Notes under the pieces: generated by a model
What the model saw: the letters and a program-made list of their open reading frames with translations, nothing else
What the model was told of the DNA's origin: nothing
The model's database searches: none
Program-made: the position numbers and the translations under genes
Source of the DNA: Treponema sp.
GTDB lineage: Bacteria; Spirochaetota; Spirochaetia; Treponematales; Treponemataceae
Length of the DNA stretch: 64,000 nucleotides
NCBI GenBank assembly: GCA_017940005.1
Contig: JAGAZO010000004.1
Span: forward strand, 1 to 64,000
Direction of reading: 5' to 3'
Part shown: positions 27,621 to 36,421 of the stretch, piece after piece
Layout: each line of letters opens with the position of its first letter
Numbering within the stretch: position 1 is the stretch's first letter

Positions 27621-30116
27621 TTAATTTTCAACGTTGAAGCTCACTGTGCGCAAAATGTCTCCGAATACGCCTGCCGCCGTAACGGCAGCGCCGGCTCCAT
27701 ACCCGCGCACTGTAAGCGGAATAGGCTGATACCGCTCCGTGTGAAATACAAACGCGTTCTCGCCGCCCTTTACACCGTACAGTGGATCGTCCTTTCCCAC
27801 TTCGAGCATACCGACGCGGTACATGCCGTCCCTGATTTCTGCGCCCATGCGGAGCACTTTTCCCTCTTTTTTGAGCGTCGCAATCTTTTTTGCAAAATAC
27901 TCATCAACGAGCGGAAGTTTTTTCATAAATTCTTCGACTGATCCGGAGGAATCGAACGAGTCGGGAAATACTTTGTGTATCGTCACGTCTTCAAGCTCAA
28001 TCTGCGCGCCAGCTTCACGGGCAATGATGAGCGCTTTTCGCGCAACGTCGAGTCCGTTCAAATCATCGCGCGGGTCAGGCTCTGTAAAGCCAAGCTCCTT
28101 TGCGTCTTGCACCGCCGTGCTGAACGGCACATCTTCATCGAGTTTTCCAAAGATGTACGAGAGTGAACCAGACATGATTCCCGTAAAACCAGTGAGCTTG
28201 TCGCCGCTCGTAAAAAGATTTTGCAGCGTGTCGATTATTGGAAGCCCTGCGCCGACATTTGTTTCGTAGAGGAAGCGGCGGTGCATGAGGTTTGCCGTTT
28301 TTCGCAGCTCATGGTAGTAATCAATCTTCATGGAATTCGCGCGCTTGTTCGGCGTCACGATAGACATGCCCGCTTTAAATAGATCGACATAGCGTTCAGG
28401 CAAATCATATGAAGCAGTACAGTCAACAAATACGGGATTAAGCGGTTTTGCAGTCTTAACAAATTTAATAATTTCATCAACGCTCGATTTGAACGGCGGA
28501 TTTTTTACTACCTCTCGCCATGACGACAAGTCTATGCCGTCGGGATTGAGAATCATGCCGCTCACAGTAGAAATTGCCAAAACACGAATGTCAATATTTT
28601 GCGCGAGCAGCTTTTCGCGCTGCTCGTGAATCTGGTCAAGCAATTCTCCGCCGATTGTGCCCGCGCCAAATGCAAACACTTCTATAGTCTGCGCAGTGTT
28701 GAAAAAGAACCGATGGGCAGCGCGCACAGCAGTATCGCCATATTCGCCCAAGATGACGCACGAAATGCAGCGCTCGGAAGAGCCTTGCGCAATTGCAAGA
28801 ATGTTTACGCCCTGTAATGCGAGCGCGGAAAAAAACTTAGATGCAACGCCACGTTTTTCAATCATGTTGTCGCCAACGATGGAAACAATTGCGCAGTTTT
28901 TGTGAACTTCAACAGGATTGATAACGCCGTCGCTTATCTCAAGCTCGAACTCTGCTTTAAGCGCGTCAACAGCTCTGTCAGCCTCATAGTCGCGCACGCA
29001 AAACGAAATAGTATACTCGGAAGAAGACTGCGTAATCAACAAAATTGAAATAGACGCGCGAGAAACTGCCGCAAATATTCTGCTTGCCATTCCTGTACGA
29101 CCGCGCATGCTCGTGCCGCTCACGCTTATCATGGCGGTGTTTTTTAAGCTTGAAATGCCGCGCACCGCTCCAACTTTTTTTTCAGTTTTAAAAGGACCGC
29201 GGCCAATTCTCGTGCCGCGCAGATTCGGCTTGTGGCTGTTCTTGCTCCACGCCTCAATATTTTTCGCGGCAAGCGGCGCGAGCGTTTTGGGATGGAGCAC
29301 TTTGCTGCCAAAAAATGCAAGCTCCATCGCCTCTTCATAGCTCATATCGTCAACGAGAATAACATCTTTGACAACGCGCGGGTCTGCGGTGAATATGCCG
29401 TCGACATCTGTCCAGAATTCCACTCTTGATGCGCCGAGCGAGGCACCTATAATCGCCGCAGAAAAATCAGAGCCGTTTCTTCCGAGCAATCCCATCACAT
29501 AGTCCTGCCCCGTGCCGCCGCACCATGAGCACACAAAACCGGGAAAGAGCAAAATGCGCGTCTGCGTTTGATTTTCGCCGTCACGATACTGACGCAACGC
29601 TTCTGCGCACCGCGCATAGTCGGGGTCACCTTCTTTTTGATTTCCCGTCGTGAAGATGCATTTGCGTGAGTCGAGCATGATGACGCTCTGTTTTTTTGCG
29701 ACTAATACTGCTTCCATGATAGGCGCGCTCAAAAGCTCTCCCATGCCCATGATGCGGCAATGCACTGTGTCGGGACATTCACCGAACGAAACGCATCCTG
29801 TTAATAATTTTTCATACTCAACAAATATTGGCTCCAGCTTTTTGAGCACGGCTGCCGCATCAAAACCGGCAATTTTAGACTGCAACTCGCTGCATATGTC
29901 TGCGTGAATGCTGCGCACATTCTGCACATACGTGCCAACATGCATGCCCTTTACACACGCATCAATGCTTTCCTGCAATTTGTTTGAAATTCCTGCAACA
30001 GCAGAAACGACAGCGCTCGTGCGCTCATGCTGCGCGCGCGATATGATGATGTCGGCAGAAGCGATTATGCGCCCAGCGCTTTCCATCGACGTGCCGCCGA
30101 ACTTTACTGTGACCAT
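27621..30116 (-). CDS. thrA: Bifunctional aspartokinase/homoserine dehydrogenase
   Basis: 831 aa. The aspartokinase domain opens with VKFGGTSM and contains the substrate block NGSDFSAA. Two ACT units lie at about 320-460. The homoserine dehydrogenase half begins near 470 with a GAGTIGGELL nucleotide-binding loop and includes the PNKRAN and ETNVGAGLP motifs. It catalyses the first and third steps from aspartate towards threonine and methionine. ATG at 30116 has GAGG about 8 bases upstream, preferred to ATG at 30140. A promoter lies just upstream, giving a short leader with a ribosome-binding site. Confidence 0.95.
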   Translation of the reverse strand: MVTVKFGGTSMESAGRIIASADIIISRAQHERTSAVVSAVAGISNKLQESIDACVKGMHVGTYVQNVRSIHADICSELQSKIAGFDAAAVLKKLEPIFVEYEKLLTGCVSFGECPDTVHCRIMGMGELLSAPIMEAVLVAKKQSVIMLDSRKCIFTTGNQKEGDPDYARCAEALRQYRDGENQTQTRILLFPGFVCSWCGGTGQDYVMGLLGRNGSDFSAAIIGASLGASRVEFWTDVDGIFTADPRVVKDVILVDDMSYEEAMELAFFGSKVLHPKTLAPLAAKNIEAWSKNSHKPNLRGTRIGRGPFKTEKKVGAVRGISSLKNTAMISVSGTSMRGRTGMASRIFAAVSRASISILLITQSSSEYTISFCVRDYEADRAVDALKAEFELEISDGVINPVEVHKNCAIVSIVGDNMIEKRGVASKFFSALALQGVNILAIAQGSSERCISCVILGEYGDTAVRAAHRFFFNTAQTIEVFAFGAGTIGGELLDQIHEQREKLLAQNIDIRVLAISTVSGMILNPDGIDLSSWREVVKNPPFKSSVDEIIKFVKTAKPLNPVFVDCTASYDLPERYVDLFKAGMSIVTPNKRANSMKIDYYHELRKTANLMHRRFLYETNVGAGLPIIDTLQNLFTSGDKLTGFTGIMSGSLSYIFGKLDEDVPFSTAVQDAKELGFTEPDPRDDLNGLDVARKALIIAREAGAQIELEDVTIHKVFPDSFDSSGSVEEFMKKLPLVDEYFAKKIATLKKEGKVLRMGAEIRDGMYRVGMLEVGKDDPLYGVKGGENAFVFHTERYQPIPLTVRGYGAGAAVTAAGVFGDILRTVSFNVEN

Positions 30117-30135
30117 AGTAAAAACCTCGCCATCT

Positions 30136-30164
30136 ATCATATCGAAAAGCGAAGCGCATCACAA
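30136..30164 (-). promoter_or_regulatory. thrA-ilvN promoter
   Basis: TTGTGA (30164-30159), 17 bases, TATGAT (30141-30136). The predicted start near 30129 leaves a leader of roughly 13 bases that includes the GAGG ribosome-binding site. Confidence 0.55.
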
Positions 30165-30200
30165 GAGAGCAGTGCGGCAAAGGCTATGTGCACCACCTGC

Positions 30201-30229
30201 TTGTAGCGCATTTTATTTTTCAGTATGAT
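30201..30229 (+). promoter_or_regulatory. znuA promoter, predicted leaderless
   Basis: TTGTAG (30201-30206), 17 bases, TATGAT (30224-30229), then 7 bases to ATG at 30237. The ATG at 30225 lies inside the -10 box and cannot be on this transcript. Confidence 0.6.
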
Positions 30230-30236
30230 AAAATCC

Positions 30237-31124
30237 ATGCGCGCAAAAAAACTTTTGCCAGCTCTATTCCTTATTTTATTAATTCTCGTATCGTGCACAA
30301 AAAGAACACTGCACGCTTCGCCGCAAACAGTACAGATTGCTGTCACATTTTATCCGCTCTATATCATGTGCATGAACATAGTAAAAGACATTCCCACTGT
30401 GGAGCTGGTGTTGATTGCACCGCCCAACACAGGCTGTTTGCATGACTACGCGCTCACCACAAAAGACATGTGTGCAATAGAACAGTGCAACATACTTGTC
30501 GCACACGGCGCAGGCATGGAATCGTTTTTAGACAAGGCGACTGCTCTCAAACAAAATGCCACAATCACTGCATCGGAAGCGTTTCCGCTCATCGACGGAA
30601 ATCCACACGTATGGGTTTCTGTACGCGGCGCGCGTCATGAAGTGCAAAAAATTGCAGATGCCCTTGCAGTGCTCGACAGCGCACATGCAGCGCAATACGC
30701 TGCAAATGCCGCCGCATACGACGCAAAGCTTTTTGCGCTTGAACAAGAAATGTACAGCTCGCTTGCACAATACAGCGGCAGCAGCATCGTCACATTTCAT
30801 GAGGCATTTCCATATTTTGCACAGGAGTTCGGCTTTGCAGTAGCGTCTGTCGTTGAGCGGGAGCCAGGTACAGCTCCAAGCGCAAAAGAGCTTGCGGAGC
30901 TTATTGCTCAAATCACTGCTGTCAAGAAACTTGGCAAAAAAATCACGCTGTATGCAGAAACGCAGTATTCTTCACAGGCGGCAGATATCATCGCAAAAGA
31001 GACAGGGCTTGCCGTATACATGCTCGACCCGTGCGTGACGGGCGAATTGCACGAAGACGCGTACATAAATGCGCAAAAAAACAATATGCGCACGCTCATC
31101 GAATCGCTTGGAGCAAGCAGATGA
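30237..31124 (+). CDS. znuA: Zinc/manganese ABC transporter, substrate-binding lipoprotein
   Basis: 295 aa. A lipoprotein signal with lipobox LVSC (Cys 20) anchors it to the membrane. The cluster A-1 solute-binding fold is shown by candidate metal ligands His 69 (CLHDYA), His 124 (GNPHVW), a later TFHEAF His and the C-terminal Asp region. It lacks the His-rich loop of many ZnuA proteins, so Mn or Fe is possible as in TroA. ATG at 30237 is chosen from the promoter position. Its stop overlaps znuC by four bases. Confidence 0.88.
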   Translation: MRAKKLLPALFLILLILVSCTKRTLHASPQTVQIAVTFYPLYIMCMNIVKDIPTVELVLIAPPNTGCLHDYALTTKDMCAIEQCNILVAHGAGMESFLDKATALKQNATITASEAFPLIDGNPHVWVSVRGARHEVQKIADALAVLDSAHAAQYAANAAAYDAKLFALEQEMYSSLAQYSGSSIVTFHEAFPYFAQEFGFAVASVVEREPGTAPSAKELAELIAQITAVKKLGKKITLYAETQYSSQAADIIAKETGLAVYMLDPCVTGELHEDAYINAQKNNMRTLIESLGASR

Positions 31125-31912
31125 GCTGCCCTCTTGGAAAAGCGCATGTGTGCTGTACGCAGATTTCAAACCTCTCCGTGCTGTCGGGAAAAACTGTCAT
31201 TCTGGACAATATTTCGCTGCATGTGCACTGCGGAGAGCTTACTGCAATCGTGGGGCGAAACGGCGCGGGAAAAACGACATTTCTTAAAGCGCTGCTCGGC
31301 GCGGTGCCGCACACAGGCACCATAACATTTGAAGGTAAAAACGAGGCAGTCACAACAAAACCGCGCTTCGGCTATGTACCGCAACAGCTCGCGCTCGACG
31401 CGGGAAGCCCTGTAAGCGTTGAAGATGTAGTGCTTGCGAGCGTGTCTCGTTATCCTGTGTGGCTGCCGCGACGCAAAAAAGACAAAATGCTCGTGCATCA
31501 CGTACTTTCGCGCGTGAGCGCAGAATCACTTGCAGAAAAAAAAGCAGGCGAACTTTCAGGCGGCGAGATGCAGCGCGTCATGCTTGCAATTGCAATCTAT
31601 CCTGTGCCCGACATACTCCTGCTTGACGAGCCTGTTTCAGCAGTTGACAGGACAGGCATAAAACTGTTTTACGATGTGGTATCGTCACTGCGCTACAACT
31701 ACGACATCACCATTCTGTTGATAAGCCATGACCTTGACATCATTGCACGCCACGCAGACCGCGTTGTACTCATAGACAGAGGCATAGCAGCACAAGGCAC
31801 TGTCGAAGAAGTGTATAACTCCACGCCATTCATAGAAACGTTCGGGCATATTGTTGTAGCGCCGCCAATACGATTTAACAATTTGAGGAAAGCAGATGCA
31901 GAGCATATATGA
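31121..31912 (+). CDS. znuC: Zinc/manganese ABC transporter, ATP-binding protein
   Basis: 263 aa. Walker A GRNGAGKTT, Q-loop VPQQL, signature LSGGEMQRV, Walker B ILLLDEP and the switch His (LLISHD) are all present, so it should be an active ABC ATPase. It starts within the znuA stop (ATGA at 31121) and overlaps the permease gene by 17 bases, consistent with a tightly coupled operon. The N-terminus has extra Cys residues (MSCPLGKAHVCC) of unknown meaning. Confidence 0.93.
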   Translation: MSCPLGKAHVCCTQISNLSVLSGKTVILDNISLHVHCGELTAIVGRNGAGKTTFLKALLGAVPHTGTITFEGKNEAVTTKPRFGYVPQQLALDAGSPVSVEDVVLASVSRYPVWLPRRKKDKMLVHHVLSRVSAESLAEKKAGELSGGEMQRVMLAIAIYPVPDILLLDEPVSAVDRTGIKLFYDVVSSLRYNYDITILLISHDLDIIARHADRVVLIDRGIAAQGTVEEVYNSTPFIETFGHIVVAPPIRFNNLRKADAEHI

Positions 31913-32738
31913 TGTCATGTCGATAATCCTTCCATTTGAGTGGCTCTCGCCGCACTTCATGAAAAATGCATTTTTGGCAATCATCATAGCGGCGCCGCTT
32001 TTTGGCATGCTCGGAAGCGTCATCGTTTCAAACGGCATGGCATTTTTCAGCGACGCAATAGGCCATTCATCGCTTACGGGAATTGCGCTCGGTGTTGCGC
32101 TTGGCATACGGGAGCCTACTGCAACTATGGTGATTTTCAGCATGCTGCTCGGATGCGCCATAATCGCGGTGAAATCACACGGGAGCACATCAAGCGACAC
32201 GATAATAGGCGTGTTTTCGGCTGTGAGCGTTGCACTTGGCATTGTGCTTTTAAGCAGCGGCGGAAACTTCTCAAAATATCAACAGTATCTCGTGGGCGAC
32301 ATTTTGTCAATTCAAGGACGTGAAATCATTTTTTTGCTGTGCGCTGCGCTCGGTACTGTGTGCGTGTGGGTACTGCTGTACAACAAAATGCTGCTCGTCA
32401 ATCTGCATAAGAATTTTGCAAAGAGCCGCGGCATACGCGCCTTTGCCGTCGAGCTGTTTTTTGCGCTCATCATTGCAATCGTCGTTACAATCGCAATCCA
32501 GTGGACAGGACTACTCGTAATAAACTCGCTGCTCGTCCTCCCCGCCGCAGGAGCGCGCATGATAAGCGCAAACGCACGGCACTATGTTGCGCGTGCAATC
32601 GCTATTTCACTCGTTTCAGGGATTGCGGGACTTGCGTTTTCGTATTATGTAGGCGCGGCTTCGGGCGCATCCATAGTACTCGTAAACGCAGTGCTGTTCG
32701 CGCTGTGCTTTTTCAGCAAGCTGATGCGTGGAAACTGA
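31896..32738 (+). CDS. znuB: Zinc/manganese ABC transporter, permease
   Basis: 280 aa with about eight hydrophobic helices, the ABC-3 (ZnuB/TroC) permease type; the characteristic LVINSLLVLPAAGARM and the early GMLGSVIVSNGMAFFSDAIG blocks are recognisable. GAGG precedes the ATG inside the znuC coding end. It is the last gene of the operon. A promoter for superoxide dismutase lies downstream in the same orientation. Confidence 0.93.
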   Translation: MQSIYDVMSIILPFEWLSPHFMKNAFLAIIIAAPLFGMLGSVIVSNGMAFFSDAIGHSSLTGIALGVALGIREPTATMVIFSMLLGCAIIAVKSHGSTSSDTIIGVFSAVSVALGIVLLSSGGNFSKYQQYLVGDILSIQGREIIFLLCAALGTVCVWVLLYNKMLLVNLHKNFAKSRGIRAFAVELFFALIIAIVVTIAIQWTGLLVINSLLVLPAAGARMISANARHYVARAIAISLVSGIAGLAFSYYVGAASGASIVLVNAVLFALCFFSKLMRGN

Positions 32739-32795
32739 CAGCGTTCAGCGCAAAGTGCACTATTGGCTTTGCTACAACATTCGCACAAAAAAAAC

Positions 32796-32824
32796 TTTAC
32801 TTTTTTGCATATGCAGTATATAAT
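32796..32824 (+). promoter_or_regulatory. Superoxide dismutase promoter
   Basis: TTTACT (32796-32801), 17 bases, TATAAT (32819-32824). It predicts a leader of about 65 bases ending in a GGAGG ribosome-binding site 8 bases before the ATG, unlike the many leaderless genes nearby. Confidence 0.6.
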
Positions 32825-32897
32825 AAAATTAGATATAACTAACCACGTTATGATTTTCACATTCTGTGCTGGCACAGAAAAACTATGGAGGAAACTT

Positions 32898-33515
32898 ATG
32901 TTCACACGTTATGAATTACCGTATGCATTCAATGCGCTTGAGCCGCATATCGATGCGCTCACGATGGAAACACATTCTACAAAACATCACGCAACGTATA
33001 CGACAAACTTCAACGCAAAAGTTACAGAAGCAGGTTTAGACGGCAAAACTGTAGAAGAGATACTCGGAAATCTAGAGCAGGTTGCTGATGCAGCGTTGCG
33101 TACAGCGCTCCGCAACAACGGCGGCGGATTCTACAATCATAATCTGTACTTCTCAATTCTTTCGCCTGCGGCAGTACATGCACCCGCAGGAAAACTTGCA
33201 GAGAAAATCAACGCAACGTTTGGCAACCTTGACGCTGCAATCGAAGCGATTACCGTAAAGGCAATCGCACAGTTCGGTTCAGGATGGGCATGGCTTTCCG
33301 CAAATAACGCAGGCGAGCTTGTTGTCACAGCAACAGCGAATCAAGATAATCCTATCAGCGAAAAAACAGGATACACTCCTATTCTTGCGCTTGATGTGTG
33401 GGAACATGCATATTATCTAAAATACAAGAATGTGCGCGCAGATTATGTCAAAGCATTTTTCAATGTGCTCGACTGGAAAAAAGTTTCAGAATTATATGAC
33501 GCTGTAACGACGTAA
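32898..33515 (+). CDS. sodB: Fe/Mn superoxide dismutase
   Basis: 205 aa, standard length. The family N-terminus (YELPYAFNALEPHID) and metal ligands are visible: His in STKHHATY, His in YNHNLYFSIL, and Asp/His in LDVWEHAYYLKY. It dismutates superoxide in the cytoplasm. Whether it prefers Fe or Mn cannot be told safely. ATG at 32898 follows a GGAGG. It sits next to the Zn/Mn transporter and converges on the queuosine transporter with a 10-base gap. The better-known treponemes rely on superoxide reductase, so SOD here is notable. Confidence 0.93.
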   Translation: MFTRYELPYAFNALEPHIDALTMETHSTKHHATYTTNFNAKVTEAGLDGKTVEEILGNLEQVADAALRTALRNNGGGFYNHNLYFSILSPAAVHAPAGKLAEKINATFGNLDAAIEAITVKAIAQFGSGWAWLSANNAGELVVTATANQDNPISEKTGYTPILALDVWEHAYYLKYKNVRADYVKAFFNVLDWKKVSELYDAVTT

Positions 33516-33525
33516 GCTGGTACGC

Positions 33526-34227
33526 CTAAACTGTCGCACGCGCAGTGTGCAGTTTTCGTGCAACATACAAAAATGGCGTATCGAGCAAGCTCGTAAAGAT
33601 GTAGATGACGTAACACGCGCCAGTGATTGAGATGAGCGTTTTCATATCGTATACGCCCCAAAAAGCGGCAAAGTTAAAAATGATGATATTCACCGCTTGA
33701 GATGTGAGTGTGGCTATGTTATTGCGTAACCACAAATATTTTTCGCGCGAGCCGCTTTTAATAATTGTTAATTTCCAAAGCGCATGATACAGCTGCACGT
33801 CGAGCAACTCGCTTGCAGCGTATCCTGCAAGACTCGCTATAAGGATGCGCGGCGTATTTGAAAAAAGCGTTTGCACGCTTGCAAACACTATGTCGTTTTC
33901 GCTTGGCACATAGCGCACAACAAGCAGCGAAAAAATGATAAAGACACATGAGGAAGCAATGCCAAGCCGCACCGCTTTTCCCGCTTCTTTTTTTCCGTAA
34001 AACTCACTTAAAAAATCAGTTGCAAGGAAGCTCGATGCAAAAAGCGTGTTGCCAAGCGTCTGCTCCATGCCGAACGCATTCACCAGCACAGCGACTTCAA
34101 TATTTGCAAAAACAGTGCACAGGCATGTCCACGCCATGCAGCCTTCTTTTCCAAACAGCTGAAAAAAAACGAGCAGTGCTGAAAATGAGCAGCACAATGA
34201 AATGATAAGCAGCAGTTCATTCGTCAT
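33526..34227 (-). CDS. Queuosine precursor transporter (YhhQ/VUT family)
   Basis: 233 aa with six hydrophobic helices. Typical family features are the FASSFLATDFLSEFYGKKEAGKAV block and the helix containing LLDVQLYHALWK. Members import preQ0/preQ1 or queuine for tRNA modification. A GAGG lies 7 bases before ATG at 34227, itself 12 bases after the fadD stop, so the two may be co-transcribed, although no functional link is obvious. Confidence 0.87.
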   Translation of the reverse strand: MTNELLLIISLCCSFSALLVFFQLFGKEGCMAWTCLCTVFANIEVAVLVNAFGMEQTLGNTLFASSFLATDFLSEFYGKKEAGKAVRLGIASSCVFIIFSLLVVRYVPSENDIVFASVQTLFSNTPRILIASLAGYAASELLDVQLYHALWKLTIIKSGSREKYLWLRNNIATLTSQAVNIIIFNFAAFWGVYDMKTLISITGACYVIYIFTSLLDTPFLYVARKLHTARATV

Positions 34228-34239
34228 CGAAAAACCTCA

Positions 34240-36231
34240 TTACACAAACAGTGATTTTATTTCTTTTGCATACAGCTTGGTGATTTTGTGGCGCATCATC
34301 TCGCCTTTTGCGTTTATCTCCCTGCCCGTTTCAAAAGCGTTTGGCAAAAGCACAAAGCGGTTTATGCGCTCGCATATGCGAAATCCCGTTTTATCGTTTA
34401 CGCGCTTGTCAATCTCTTCGCGGAAAAACGTATGCGCCTCGCTCGACTCGAGCAGACTTTCCCATGAACTGTACATGATGCGCATGGAATCTGCAAGCTC
34501 GGTCAGCGCTTCTTTTTCCGGCACAATGAGCGCAGCAACATATTTCTTGTCCTGCCCTACAACCATTGCGCGCGCAATGTACGGGCTGTTCACAAGCGCC
34601 GCCTCAATGACGGCGGGTTCTACGTTTTCGCCTGCGAGCAGCACGATTGTATCTTTTGCACGGCCAGTAATCTTTATCTCGTTGTCCTGCGTCATCATGC
34701 CTATGTCGCCTGTGTTGAGCCAGCCGTCTTTTGAAATGACGTGAGAAGTCAAATCGGGACGCTTGTAGTAGCCTTTCATAACTTGGCGACCTTGTGCTTC
34801 GATAATGCCCTTTTTGCCAGGCGCAAGCGCATGAGTTCCCAGCGTGCCGTCTTCGTTCATGGCGACAACGCGCACGCGCACAGCAGGAAACACAACGCCC
34901 ACGCAGCCAGAGCGCGGCTTCAGTGGATTTCGCACAGAGAGCACTGGTCCCGCTTCGGTAATGCCGTAGCCTTCGAGCAAGTTGAATCCTATTGCATGAT
35001 AAAATGCATCTACATCGCTTTGGAGCGCGCCGCCACCTGAAATAGCCGCCACCATGTGACCGCCGAGCACTTTATGGATTTTTTTAAAAACGACGAGCTT
35101 GCAAATGCCGTACAGCGGGAGCAACAAAATAAATGGAATAACGCCGTAGAGAAAATCAAATACACGCGTACTGTTGCTGTAGCGGCAGATGAGACCGCGC
35201 ACACGGTCGTTTGCCCATGCAAACGCTTTGCCCACTCTGACAGCAAAATTGAACGAAAAACGCGTCACGGTGTTTTCGTTTTTCATCTTTCGGAAAATGC
35301 CGTGCGCAAGCGACTCCCACAAGCGCGGCACTCCGCACATCCATGTGGGCTGAATGCACGCCATATCTGCAAGCATCGTTGCGGCGGCAGGCTTTGAGTA
35401 GGCAATCGCACTTTTTAACGCGACAACAAGGTACTGGAACACGCGCTCAAAGCTGTGCCACACGGGAAGCACGGAAAGCCATATGTCGCCGTCTTTTGTG
35501 CTTGGAAGCGCGGCTTTGACCGCCTCGCATTGCGCCATATAGTTGTCGTGCGTGAGCATGACGCCTTTCGGCTCGCCCGTCGTTCCCGACGTAAAGATGA
35601 TTGTTGCAATCTCGTCGCGTTCAGTTTTGTCAATTTCCGCTTCCACAGCCGCGCGCTCTTTTGCGCTCGCCTTTCTGCCAGCATCTTCCAAGTCAATGTA
35701 TTTATAGAGCTTTATGCCGCGCGCCTTTGCTTTTTTCTTCATGTCATCATCAGGCGAGTCGATGAGGATTGCGGCAGAGAGCGTGGGGATTTTTTCTCCG
35801 CAGTCAAAGATTTTTTGCAACTGCTTTTGATTTTCAAAGATGCACACACTGCACTGCACGTAGTTGAGGATGAACGCCATCTCCATGCCTGTTGAATCGC
35901 ACCCGCGCGGCACGTCAGCAGCCCCAAGCGACAAAAGCGCGCAGTCAAGGATAAGCCACTCGCGCCTGTTGTCGCTCATAAGGCCTACAAAATCACCGCG
36001 CTTAACGCCCATTTTTTTGAGCACGCACGCCATCTCTATGATGCGATTGTACACGCGCTTGTAGCTGTGGTGCTCGTACTCGCCTACTTCGTTCTTAACA
36101 ATCTGAAGCGTGCTTTCTGGAATGAGCTGCGCACGCTCGCGCAACATGAGCGGAATATTTTTTGGAAATGTTTCCGCTTCGCCTTTTTCAAATAATGATA
36201 ATATTTTTTTTACTGCTTTTGTTTTTTTCAT
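34240..36231 (-). CDS. fadD: Long-chain fatty acid-CoA ligase (AMP-forming)
   Basis: 663 aa. It activates fatty acids to acyl-CoA through acyl-AMP. Adenylate-forming motifs are present: TIIFTSGTTGEPKGVMLTHD (P-loop), a GYGITEAGP motif, LNTGDIG, and the catalytic Lys region in the C-terminal lid. Length and the N-terminal LRERAQLIPE region fit the bubblegum/ACSBG-like class common in spirochaetes. It has a promoter with an 8-bp palindrome 70-100 bases upstream. No clear ribosome-binding site is present before the ATG. Confidence 0.92.
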   Translation of the reverse strand: MKKTKAVKKILSLFEKGEAETFPKNIPLMLRERAQLIPESTLQIVKNEVGEYEHHSYKRVYNRIIEMACVLKKMGVKRGDFVGLMSDNRREWLILDCALLSLGAADVPRGCDSTGMEMAFILNYVQCSVCIFENQKQLQKIFDCGEKIPTLSAAILIDSPDDDMKKKAKARGIKLYKYIDLEDAGRKASAKERAAVEAEIDKTERDEIATIIFTSGTTGEPKGVMLTHDNYMAQCEAVKAALPSTKDGDIWLSVLPVWHSFERVFQYLVVALKSAIAYSKPAAATMLADMACIQPTWMCGVPRLWESLAHGIFRKMKNENTVTRFSFNFAVRVGKAFAWANDRVRGLICRYSNSTRVFDFLYGVIPFILLLPLYGICKLVVFKKIHKVLGGHMVAAISGGGALQSDVDAFYHAIGFNLLEGYGITEAGPVLSVRNPLKPRSGCVGVVFPAVRVRVVAMNEDGTLGTHALAPGKKGIIEAQGRQVMKGYYKRPDLTSHVISKDGWLNTGDIGMMTQDNEIKITGRAKDTIVLLAGENVEPAVIEAALVNSPYIARAMVVGQDKKYVAALIVPEKEALTELADSMRIMYSSWESLLESSEAHTFFREEIDKRVNDKTGFRICERINRFVLLPNAFETGREINAKGEMMRHKITKLYAKEIKSLFV

Positions 36232-36298
36232 AATTAAAAATAAAATGCGCTAAAATCTATGCGCGCACTTTATACGCTCCTCATTTTTGGAATACTTT

Positions 36299-36327
36299 AT
36301 TTTGACAAAAATATTACAATTTGTCAA
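36299..36327 (-). promoter_or_regulatory. fadD promoter with operator-like palindrome
   Basis: On the minus strand TTGACA (36327-36322), 17 bases, CAAAAT (36304-36299). The -35 and spacer form a perfect inverted repeat TTGACAAA / TTTGTCAA (36302-36309 and 36320-36327, ten-base spacer). With a one-base gap it resembles the promoter spacers of the thiolase and acyl-CoA dehydrogenase genes. Confidence 0.55.
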
Positions 36328-36421
36328 TTAAACAGACAAGCGTGCAATGACAGTCCAATAAATATGAAAAAAACGATTTTTGTTAACCCATGCAGCAATG
36401 GCGTTTTATGATAGCATTCCG

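Noticed and set aside
36231-36260. Leaderless start for fadD (TATTTT 5 bases before ATG)
   Set aside because: The distance is 5 rather than 6-7, no -35 exists, and a much better promoter lies at 36299-36327.
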